Source of the DNA: Apostichopus parvimensis
Taxonomy: Eukaryota > Echinodermata > Holothuroidea > Aspidochirotida > Stichopodidae
Direction: 5' to 3'
Assembly (NCBI GenBank): GCA_000934455.1
Contig: KN886833.1
Location: 16,703 to 58,292, forward strand
DNA length: 41,590 bases
Shown: positions 11,325 to 22,400 of the stretch, in pieces
Position numbering within the stretch: the first letter of the stretch is position 1
Layout of the letters: every line of letters starts with the position of its first letter
Program-made: the position numbers and the translations under genes
Notes under the pieces: model-generated
Told to the model about the DNA's origin: nothing
What the model saw: only the letters and a program-made list of their open reading frames with translations
Database searches by the model: none

Positions 11325-12350
11325 CATTTCCCATACATTATTGTCTCCAAACTTAACTGTTTTCGGGGATGTATGAGTGACGATACTTACAGGTACTGTA
11401 TAGGTTGTCTCCCAGCAAACATAGGAAATGCATGGTTTCAGTACATGAAACTACTGTACTCACAAGCTGTTTAACATACAGTAACACAAAGTTTGTGTGT
11501 CACAAACAACTATACCACTGCACTTGAGGTTCTTTCAATTTAATTTTTTTTTATGAACTACCTGTACAGTATTGTTTTAAGCACTAAAATGGAACATTCT
11601 AGGTGAAGTAACTGAACTTTCTCTTTCTTTTAAGAAAAAGGGAGGATCTAACATTCATGAACAAACATATTTAGTAGGATATCAATTCACTCAAATAGTG
11701 TGTACTGTGTAACACAAGGTAAGGTGCTTTGATATGTTTGTAGTATGAACATTTGATGATCAGCAAATGTATGATCCACATACAGTAGTATGTAATAGAT
11801 ACAACCGAGTACTTGACCACACACACCCAGACACTGTATGGTCACACCATATAAATAAGTCTAACAAGTATCAAATACATACATGTACACCCTACAGATG
11901 TCATATTTAAAGCATTATCATTCTAAGTTTTCACAAGATCCTGAAGAAACCATCAATGACCATATCCAATAAGGACCAATATATCAACTAATTGCTAGTA
12001 TCCTTATCATTTCTTTAGGGAGTAATTCAAACATTGACTAGCATGTGCATTAAGGTATATACTGTAAATTGGGAGTTGATTTTGTTTTTTATTTAGATTC
12101 AGCTTTTAGCATCCATACAAATCCTTCCTCTTTGGATATTATCGGAATGGGTGACCTTAAATGCTAACCATCTTGACTTGAATCAGTAATAAATTTTCTT
12201 ACTTCAAATATCAAGTCATCTGCCAATTTTAAGGCCAATTTTCATCCTTGATGAACACAAACTACATCGGTGACTGGATTCAGTAAGAGACCCTCTGTCT
12301 CAATCTCTGTCACATATTTCCTTAATGTCTACTTTCTCCCTAAAGGAAAG
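11325..12350. other. Non-coding stretch
   Basis: No recognisable coding, RNA gene or long repeat. TACAGTA-type words recur. Confidence 0.4.
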
Positions 12351-12424
12351 ACTATGGAGTCACTCTTAAAGACCATGCAAAATTGTGAAGGGGGACCGCA
12401 GATTGCAAAGTCAGCAATGACTAT
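12351..12424 (+). repeat. Dispersed repeat of about 74 bp, copy 1
   Basis: Shares atgcaaaattgtga, then gattgcaaagtc and gcaatgacta, in the same order and spacing as 36226-36298, which lies 24 kb away. Probably a fragment of a dispersed element. Confidence 0.7.
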
Positions 12425-15400
12425 GAAATTCCACGAGGAGCAGAACCCTCTTGACCTAATACTAACCAAAAGCTGTGCAGTTGTGTCTGCACCAGTGTTT
12501 ACATTAGTACGCACGATTGCAGGATTCTTGCAATTTATCTAGAGGGTCCTGCAATCATATTTCCTCTTGGGGGGGAATTTCCTGCAACAATTCTTGGTAA
12601 TTCCTACAACTTGCACCATTACTGTAGTAACACAACTCGCCAATAACAAACTGGATATACTAAAGTTTTGTTGATTTTTCTGAGGAGTAATGTGATTGGT
12701 CATTGAATCTTTCCAGGAATTAAACACTGGCTGTGTTAATGCAACACTACACAGTGTGTTAATTGGTCGAAATGGTCGACCATGTGTTCACTGCACTGTA
12801 TGTACATAATATACAGTATGTGCGTTAAATCTCGATACTGGCATAACTAATAACACTATGAAATCACCCGCACACCCACATCCCAAGAAATGCTTTTGTA
12901 AAATCCCCCCTCCAATAAAATATAAATTGACTGCGAGAACTTCCCCTCGTTTTTGAAATCCTAGTGCTAACACTGGTGTGCACACCCAACTGTTCAATGG
13001 ATTGGGATGTTTCTTTTAAAGACTGGGAAATCAGGAAGGGGAGTTTTTAACCTCGCTCAGTACTGTACAGTATACGGGGAAATAAAATTTACTGTATTGA
13101 GTAGTTCTTGGAATGTACTCCTTGACAGATATGACTAAGTAAACATATTGCTCATCCAGATTGTTCACACATGAAGGGTTTTAAGAGAACTAAGGACTGC
13201 AACCTCACTCTGTATCCCTTGAGATTCAGTTTAAGCTACTTACAGTAGCTTTACGCATTTGGACAGCAATTATCAAATCTACAGTTTTTTTCCAACTAAG
13301 ATTACAAGTTCTGTGCAAACTAAGACACCCACATATATTTTCTTTTACCCATAAAAAAAGTCATCACAAGTGTGTATTTAATGAGTTTAATCTTTTTCTT
13401 GCCCAGACACTTCACACTTCAAAAGTTTTAATCACATCGAAAACAACTTTTCATTACATGACACTAGTCGATCTAACTAGTGAAATATATGATTGTGGAA
13501 TTTTAGTAAAGGATAACACTGACAAAAACTTATGAGGTTTAAGGAACTGACAAACAGGGTTTATTAAATTGTAAACATAATACAATTACTGTACCTCAAA
13601 ACAAGCCTTAGTTTACATTGTTTCCAATAGTGATAGTTGTTGTACTGTATTATATATGGACTAATAGCAGCGGAATTACTAATTACTTTATTAATGTCTT
13701 TAATATCCCCTAGCCTATACAAATATTCACAAGCTGGACTGTTTTTACCAAACATTAAATGCATTGTGACATCACTTAGGCGAAATCACTAACGACTTTA
13801 AGTTGCTATCAAATTACGAATTGTAAACATTTGCTTCTGCATTCTGCAGACAATGCCTCTGCATCCAATTTTGGTTTCTTCAACCTGGCATTTTCACTTC
13901 ATAAAAGCTAAAGCATATATCTAGCTACTGTACAGTACTTTCTAATATGCCTAAACAAAGCAGGAACAAGGGTTTCTTAACAGTTACATCAAACTTTAGG
14001 CATAGAGGTACACAGAATAGCATAGACGTTTAGCACAAAAGCACTCCCAATAACCATGGTTCTTAGTACGATAATTTACTAGAAACGTAAGGTAGATTCT
14101 AGACTATGTCAATAATTTGTAATTTTGTATCATTAAGACCCAGCTATGGTTGGCAAAATTTCAGCATTATTCTTGAACAATTTTGACAATATTTAGCAAC
14201 ATTTCATAACGTCATACCTATACTGACATTGAGAATTCTCATTGGTCTATCATTTTTAACAAATTCGTTGAGTGAATACTTGATCACATTTGGTCAACTG
14301 GGCTTGATCCCAAAAGCTTGGTCACTATGACCATTTATTATATTTTAGGATTATCTATTATTTATCATTTTCATTAAGTACTATAACACCATGATTTTCT
14401 GTTACCATGATAAATGCAGAAGCTCCTTCTTTAAACTTGAGTAGTCTAATACTTTAAGAAATCTCTGATTTATTTTCATTCCATACAAACAATGGCGAAT
14501 ATGGCAAGCTCCATTATACATGTATGTAGACTACATGTACAGTATGTACCATAGCTGTTAGGTAATGACAGTCATACAGTCAAAGAAGTAAGTTTTGCAG
14601 CCACATAGGCCTAATGTTAATGTTGCAGCAAAATTGCCATGTATGAATCAAGGAAACATCAATTCCTTAATTTTGAGATGCTTTCTTGTTTTATCCCACC
14701 ATTCAGCACAAGTAAGCACATAGTAAACTTCAACACATGAGCAAAGGGGAATATTTTTCTTGCTCAAGAGCTGATTGACACCCAACCTTTACAAGTATAA
14801 TTCTTTCGATTTCTGGTGGATTCTGGGCAAACCATGGATAAAATCAGATAGCTTAAGTATGGACATAAACCACAAATCAGCGAGATAGTGGTTCATCACC
14901 GCTTTCCCTTTAAAACTAAAGAACATTAGACCCAATGCCCCTACTATCACAAACTTACTGTATACCATCATACATAGAATCGTAGTCCCACTGTAATTCT
15001 AGGCATGGTTAATAACTGAATAACTACAGCAAATATCGCCGGACTTGATCCAAGACTAGACCTAGGCCAAGACTAGGCCTTTATACCCTACGTACGTAAT
15101 AGCCACAACCTAAGCTAATGTCAAACAGTACTAAGTAATAGCCTAGTAGTAGTAGTACTACTACTAGACGTTATTCTCAATGTGTGACTAACAAGTAAGA
15201 AGTGAGTCACAGTGGAACAGTTCGGCCTATGTTACTTGTTATGACTAGGGTATGGTAAATTGTGTTAGATTAGGCTACTGGAGGATGAGTCAATCCATAA
15301 ACTGTACCGAGAAAAACTTATGACATGAGAATAACGACATAACATATGGGCAAACCTTCAGTTATAACCAGTAGGCAGGAAGTACTTAAACCTCCATGAC

Positions 15401-15602
15401 AAATTCTATTCACAGGAGACTTGTTGATGCTGACTTGCTGAAGTGATGTGCAGGTGTACTGGCTTCGTCCTGCGCTGCCCGATCTGATTGTGTACGTACC
15501 ACGGCTAGAAAAAAACTGTGATTGCATTGTACCGGATGTTGCCATACCCCTATCTACATATATGCTAGCGGAGAGCTACCACATATGCCAGGCTGGTCCA
15601 AC
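12425..15602. other. Non-coding stretch
   Basis: No exon is supported. A minus-strand open frame beginning at 15545 (75 codons) has no recognisable similarity; it could be a 5' exon of the PHETA gene but nothing requires it. The 15050-15170 part has short taggcct and actagacctag words and a tagtagtagtactactacta palindrome. Confidence 0.4.
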
Positions 15603-15636
15603 CCACTGATCTGTACACTAGTGTACAGATCAGTGG
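15603..15636. repeat. 34-bp perfect palindrome
   Basis: The sequence reads the same on both strands, beginning ccactgatctgtacac and centred between 15619 and 15620. It is flanked by a 13-bp direct repeat, ggtccaacccact, at 15595-15607 and 15635-15647, which overlaps the palindrome ends. Confidence 0.97.
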
Positions 15637-15647
15637 TCCAACCCACT

Positions 15648-18413
15648 AAATATGAATAACAGGTGATGAAAACTTAGGAGTGAGACGGAAGGGTGTCCCA
15701 AATCGATTGCAAGTCGGTCCCAAACTTGGAGCCGAATTCAGCGTGCCGGTATAGTACACCAATGATTATAATAGTTAGAAAACAAAAATGAAGAAAAAGA
15801 AAGCAGTGCCGCCTGTCTCCCCTAACTTCTATACATTTCCCAGATTTGGATAATATTAGGGGTAAATTACCTCTCAGCAATGTACTTCAGTACCTTTAGA
15901 TCACTTCAAGAGAACAACTTACAGAAATCTGCAAACGCAATAGGGCTTTCAAACACATTTCAATGAAATTTGAGTTCCTCTCTGAAATCTAATTGTCACT
16001 TTCAGAGAACAGATTAAAATATCTGAAAAGTGAAAAATTTTCAGCGGAGGTCCCCAGGACTCCCAGCGGAGGACTCCCACCAGGGCTTAGAGTACATTTC
16101 AGACAAATTCAGGTCATCTCTCTGACATGTATTTTCGTGCTTTGAACTTGCTATGAGAGTAAAAGTCTCAGAACGTCTCACTGAGCGGATGTTACAGCAA
16201 GCTTTCGGGGCGGGCTTCTGATATAATATTATATTCCACATAGTGACTATAAGAGTCATAATTATTCCTGTCTGACATGTATTGATGACGTGCTTTAAAT
16301 TGCTAGCAGACGCCAAAACGTAACTATGTGTAAATGCTGCAAGCATCTGGTGCTTCGCCGCACTCGTGTAATTATCTAAGTCAATAGCAATGAACACACT
16401 CGGAAATCGTTCCTACCCGTCTGAGTGACTACAGGTGTAGTTATAGAACTAATTGTCACTCATATTGGTTTCACTTTGCAAACGTTACACGGCCAGTCAC
16501 TGCAGTCTTTCGAGAAAGAGGTAAACCCTAATATACAGGTATCAAAACTGAATCGATCTATTGTACACCCCCTTGAGAAACGATCTTACCAAGTTACAAG
16601 TGTCTTTATTTAGGAAATTTACAGGCTAGTCGGATAGCAATCGACATGCAAGTTGGCCACGGTACTGGTTTAAAGTCTGGAGTGAGACCTAGAAAATGGA
16701 CGCCCCACGAAAATACGATGCTACATTTGTTGCACCGAACGTCGGTCTCAAAAAAACTAGTCGGTCCGGAAATCGCTCTACATCCCCTTGAATATAGTGA
16801 ATGTACGCCCTGGGCATTCCTATAACAAGCCAAAATGACGATACATAGGCACACGAAATTTCAAAAGTTGGTTTTCTGAAGTGGGAAAATGTTGGCGCTA
16901 TGTTAGTATTTGTAGGTCTTGAAAAGGTTTTAAGAGTCTATTTCATACCATCAGACAAAGTTAAAGATGATGTATGAAGTATACGTTTACATTAGTTAAA
17001 GGTATCTTTCAAATTACTATCTCTCGAATTACACTCCCTTAAAAGGGTAGTCCAGAGAAAAGGAAAACATTATTGCTATGAAAGAAGAAATTTTTCTTTA
17101 TAACATCCTTGTGAAATGTACAGCTCATAAGTTTGTGAAGTTAATGCAAACTAGTCACGTGCATGGTTTCATAGATGCGGCGCACTGACAAATGTTTGGT
17201 TTTTGTTCAGAATAGCAAGAACGAGAACAATAATTATAAACAGTTGGCAACTCCCAACCCCAACTCCCAACTCCCAACCCAAACAAGTTGCATCCACACA
17301 GACCATTGAAACCCGCATTGCATATGAAGAATATATACCTCAATAGGTTCACTGATATGTTCATCATATAACAAGCTTAAACGAAGTTTGATTTTTTTTT
17401 TAATGAACAGTTTTATATAGGCCTATTTCCTTTCTTCGAAACGCACATAGTCACTGTAAACAAGGAACGAGACTATACAAAACCGTATTTCTACAACATT
17501 TTCAATAAAGCTTCACAGGAAATAAAAAGTCGATTAATGTGGAACGCCAAAAGTGAAATTAGAAGGTAGTATAGTTAGGGACAGGCATATAAAAATCAGA
17601 ATGGAGAGTGCATGGGGTGGGAGGGGGTGAGTGTCAATCGAATTGTGAACGACTAGCTATGTTAAGACTGACTGCAGTGACTAGGCGATCAAGGCATCGG
17701 AAAGAAAGGAGGAAATAGACCCGGAAGAGTCCGGATGGGGACACGTGTACTAAGCACGCGGTAATGTGTTTTATAATGACATTATCTATAACTGGAGGGG
17801 ATTGTTCAGGCATTGCATATGATTGTTCTCTCGCAGTGATTTTCAAGCATAAAAATACATGTCAAAAGTAGAAATTAAGGTGAAATTGCGTTGAAATTTA
17901 TTCCAGAGCTCTCAAAACAGAGCTCTCAAAAATTTGCAGCATTTGTAGATATTTTTTCCCACTCGTATAGAGATTTTCAAGCATGAAATAAATCTCAGAG
18001 GTAGTCAAAATTTGTTTGTAATTAATTTGGTCGAGATGAAAGCATGCGTCCGATTAATGTTTTCATCTCGAACTAAACAATAACAAACAACGGGACGACT
18101 TTGTTTTGGATTGAATGTTTCATTTTGGTCCAATCTCTGCGAATAAGCTAAAGTTTTTTGGCAAAAAAAAAAAAAAAAAAAATTAAAAAAAAAAAAAAGC
18201 ATCGTGATTGTGTAACTATTAACTACACAATAGTACTGATTTTTTTTTAGACAGTCGAGAAGTTGAATGCAGAATACGGCTTTAACCTTAAAAGTCAGTG
18301 GCGCACGGAGCAAAGGAAAAGTCTTACACAAACTGGTAGTTTCCGCTTTTGTATAATTTTTTATTCAATTTCTTTGGCGGAATCAACCAGCAATTTTCAA
18401 AAAACGTGATCAC
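15648..18413. other. Non-coding stretch upstream of TRMT44
   Basis: No supported exon. It holds short internal repeats (tctgacatgtatt near 16114 and 16273; caactcccaacc units near 17245-17280) and long A runs at 18163-18198. It may contain the intergenic space and the TRMT44 promoter, but no core promoter motif is convincing. Confidence 0.4.
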
Positions 18414-18707
18414 TTGGTAATCAACTGTAAGTATATGATTAATGATAATCCAAAAATAATGGTTAGCGGTGATTACTATGGTTTTTCTCAACTCAACTGT
18501 GAATCTCAACTGGGCGCTCCCTTGGGACGCCGAAATACACCAAAACAGTCAGTGTCATACGAGGAATGGTTTCGTTCTACGAATGATGGGATTGTTATTT
18601 ATACTGGTATTGCCTTTGATGATGCTTATTGTTTTCGAGGACATAATATAATTTCATATCGCGAATGCGTTTTATGCTGTGAGAATGACAATTGTCGATA
18701 CTGCTGA
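18414..18707 (+). CDS. Possible exon with Cys-rich, Ly6-like tail (uncertain)
   Basis: A 97-codon open frame whose last part reads like a real peptide: YTGIAFDDAYCFRG, then YRECVLCCENDNCRYC before the stop. The CCxxDxC ending resembles the C-terminal signature of Ly6/three-finger domains (CCxxDxCN). No clear splice acceptor precedes it and no signal peptide or remaining cysteines of a full domain are present. It could be a lone terminal exon, a pseudo-exon or chance. It lies about 260 bases before the TRMT44 start on the same strand. Confidence 0.28.
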   Translation: MVINCKYMINDNPKIMVSGDYYGFSQLNCESQLGAPLGRRNTPKQSVSYEEWFRSTNDGIVIYTGIAFDDAYCFRGHNIISYRECVLCCENDNCRYC

Positions 18708-18851
18708 CTGAATTTATCATGCGAAGCTACTTTGGTCAGACTCGTGCTGCAACGATGAATATGATCCTTTTGGCGTGCCATACATACAAAAGGTGTCATA
18801 AATTGTAAATAAGAATTGACGACATTCTGTGCAACAATGTCTGTAGTTCAA

Positions 18852-18885
18852 TCACTGACCTCTAACCTCTGTTAGAGGTCAGTGA
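18852..18885. repeat. 15-bp stem, 4-base loop inverted repeat
   Basis: tcactgacctctaac (18852-18866) pairs exactly with gttagaggtcagtga (18871-18885) around the loop ctct. It lies about 85 bases upstream of the TRMT44 start codon, so it may fall in the promoter or 5' UTR. Confidence 0.9.
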
Positions 18886-18969
18886 GTGTCGCAACAAATC
18901 AAATGGAATACGCCTAGCCTAGGCTATACATACCATATTGACTATCACCTTCATTTTACTTAGGTAAAA

Positions 18970-19402
18970 ATGGTTCAGGAATCGTCCCTGTTGAAGCTTC
19001 AAAATGGGCAGCAAAAGACTGTTCCATTGGCTTCTCACAAGGAAAATGAAACTAAATTCTTGAAAGCCATCGAGATTTATACAACTAAGCCGCAAGTTGT
19101 CGATCGTCGTGTACTCTGCAGCGTGGTTGTTTCATGTCGTACGCTCAAGCCACGTACCGAATCATTTCACAAAAACGCTTGGCTCGAAAATTATCTAACA
19201 GATTTCATAGGTAAGGAAATGCGTGACTTTCATGAAGATGTCGAAAAAAGGCGAGACAGAAGAGATGTTGGTACAGAAAGGACAAAAGAAGCTGCAATGG
19301 AAAGTAATGAAAAACCAGGAAACAACGTGATAATTCGTTTGTGTAAGATACTTCCTAGACAAAGTGAGCGTATGGAATCGTTTCACCAACTAGTCTTAAT
19401 TG
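18970..19402 (+). CDS. TRMT44: TRMT44 exon 1 (residues 1-144)
   Basis: Starts MVQESSLLKLQ; contains KPQVVDRRVLCSVVVSCRTL, which matches the N-terminal RPQVANKRL-type block of the family, then a charged stretch (DFHEDVEKRRDRRD). Ends at a ttg|gtaagc donor with one base of the next codon. Confidence 0.9.
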
Positions 19403-22400
19403 GTAAGCACCTATTGGATTCATATACTGACTAAAATTTACTTTTTGATTTTGAAAGAAGGACAAAAAAGAAGTTAAAGCCCTTAATTACTATTGCAAAT
19501 TTACTGGTTACAATCATGACATTTGAATCTCCAGGTAATTTGTTTTGTACCAAAAGTGCACTTAAAAAGCAAGCAGGTGTAATGACTCATAGATGCATCA
19601 TGACAACTATTTCCTATGATTTTCTTTAACGTCTACATCCAATTTTCTAATATGTATGCATTAACAACATATGAATGCACTACAGTTATATGGATATTGG
19701 AATCTTCATATATCAAAACAATAAATTGAGAAAATATGGAAAAAACAAAGACTTTGCTGCCTGTGTGCAACTATGACATCACACCAGTTGTTTCAAGCCA
19801 CTCACAGTACAAACTGTAAATTTCAACAATCAATACCTTGGAAAAGCAATGTAGGAATTGTAGATTTCACCAGTATGCGTAGTATATGTTCTTGTTTTTT
19901 ATTAGTCAAAAATAGTTTTTCTTCCTTTTTATCGAGTTTGAGTCCACATCAAAGCATAAGTACATGTATACTGCCATAGACCTATAGCTTGCTCTGTCAA
20001 GGTTAAAGAAAATGTATGTCTCTTAACTACAAAGCAAAGAGATAATATGCACATAAACTTTCCTGAATGTGAATCATTACAAGAATACTCCATGCCAGTC
20101 AAAATCAAATTTTTAGACAGTTAAAACTGCCCAAAAACAATTTGCAAAAGTTGAGTACCAAATGAAACCAAGAGGAAGAAACAATAAAATGGGAATCTTG
20201 TAAGTAAAATAACAAAAGAAAATCCAATCAATTTCAGCAAATCACTTTTAATATGGCTTTTCTGTTTTAGTTGCCCTGTGGATGGAAATTGTAAAATCTC
20301 CCTATTTTGGTTATAAGTTACAATGTGGCAAAATGTCACCTTTCCTGTGTACTTATGTATAATTTTGTCATTGTTCTTTTCTAGATGAGACTGCTTGTGA
20401 AGTTTTCTTCATACGGTTGAATAAGGCTAAACCGTATTTTCCTGAAGACATCAACCAAAGTTGGTCCTACAGTGTTTCTTGTAATGTACAGTCTCAACAG
20501 TGAGTGTGTTCTGTTATCCCAAAATCCAAGAAACTATTGTTTGGGAACTGCTCAGGATTATCCTTGATGTTCTGTATCAACTTCCTTTACTCGGTTAACT
20601 TCTCCTGACCCATTCATGCACAGTATAAAGTCACATGCTTGAAACCAAAATGCTGTGTTTACTTCCTGTAGTCCTAAAGAATTTGTAGCCTATGCTGTAT
20701 GATTATATTACACTATCGATCGAACTTGACAATGTGATCTTTCAGTGTTACCCAATGATTCCAAGCAAAGCCTATAGCCCAAGTAGACGCTTACAGTACT
20801 TCTAGTGGATGTTCTAAGCACTGTTGACTAGCATTGTTTCCCTTTTAGAAAAAGAAAGAGGGGAGGGGGAGGGAGGGATAGGAGGGAGGGTGTTAACAGA
20901 GAGAGTTGAGGAAAGCATGAAAGTTTATATGAATTATATCTGTAATGTTACCACAAAAAGAATAGCTACATATACTGTACAAGAAAGACATTGAGAGGAC
21001 TGTCTGCAGATCTTATTTACCACCTTTGCAAGAAAATTAAAATTGTGCTTTTGACCTGTGTGGCTTGGAGGTTCCCAAAATCTTTTAGCCGTTGACCTCA
21101 ATATCATGTTGAACACTACATCATTGGCTCCAATCATTGATGAAGTTCTATTTAACTAATTTTACATTGCTCACATATACAGTACTTAGATAAGAAGATG
21201 ACGTTCATTGTAGATTTGATTTTACTCTTTCAACAACTCAGAATTTTGATCACAACGTCAGAACTCTATGAAAAGCAGCATCCAGTCTCAGCGTTACCTG
21301 TACTGACTCCACCAAGCAAGGAGTGGCTTTTCTCCAATCTTGCAACAAAACTGGTGAAATGGACAAACGAAATAGACCCAGAGTTAGTTCTCCAAGTGAA
21401 GAAGTCTGTGATATCAATGGAACGATACAGTCAAGTGCATGCATACATCAAGACTAAGTATGCAACTAACATTATAAAGGTAACAAAAACAAAAAAATGT
21501 AGATGAGTATAAAATGTGTAAAATCACCTTCATGTTCATAATCATGCCTGCATGTACAGTATGTGTGTTTGACTGGATTTTGCCACACACTCCTGTGTAT
21601 GGATGAACATTATGCAGACTAATTGACTTTTTTGAACCATGAACTACGTAGTAAGTCACCCTGGAGATGTGCTAGATCTGCACAGTAATTTAAATGTTTC
21701 TTGCCTTCTGCCTCAAAAAAAAAGAACATTTGCAAATCTTGTGTTGGCAGCACGAGTGACATAAAGCAGGCCTGTAGGTGTATTGAATGGCTCTCAAAAC
21801 TAGTGTTCAAACGATTAACTGAATCGGAATCGGAATCGGTACGATTTTTGCATAATCGGAACATAATCAGAATCGGTAAAAATTACGTGGAATACCAGTT
21901 ATGTCATACCGATTATTCAAAAACATATGGAAGGTGAAAATATCATTATTCAAAAACATATGGAAGTTGAAAATATCAACTGATGTATTAGGTTTGTTCT
22001 TTTACTACGAAATATTAAAATAATGACACCCTCTATACGTCTTTCACGATGTAATTTCATCAAATTAGGCTGCCAGGGTCGCCGATTTTGCTTCCCTCGT
22101 GGTTAGTGACTTCATATTTCTCGGCACAGTAAGCATGATAACAATACCAATTTCGCGAATTAACGAATGTGCAGGACGGGGTCGGAAATAAGCGGGGGCG
22201 ACGGGCGATTCGCCCTCGCAAGTGCTAAAAAAGCCCTCCTAAAGCACAATTACGAGTGCGAAAAAGAAAAGAGAAGCATAAGAAAATCGCCCTCGTTATA
22301 TCAGGTGTCTGTGTAAAATTAATTGTGACATGCGTTTGCTTTAGCTACCTAGGTTTGCAGTTGCAGCGCGAATCGCGCAAACAGTTCTCACAATCCCGCA

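Noticed and set aside
15318..15545. 75-codon minus-strand frame as a first coding exon of PHETA
   Set aside because: The PHETA coding exon already contains the family start Met; no donor/phase evidence links this frame to it.
16041..16397. 118-codon minus-strand frame
   Set aside because: No recognisable family; overlaps local repeated words, more likely repeat-derived.
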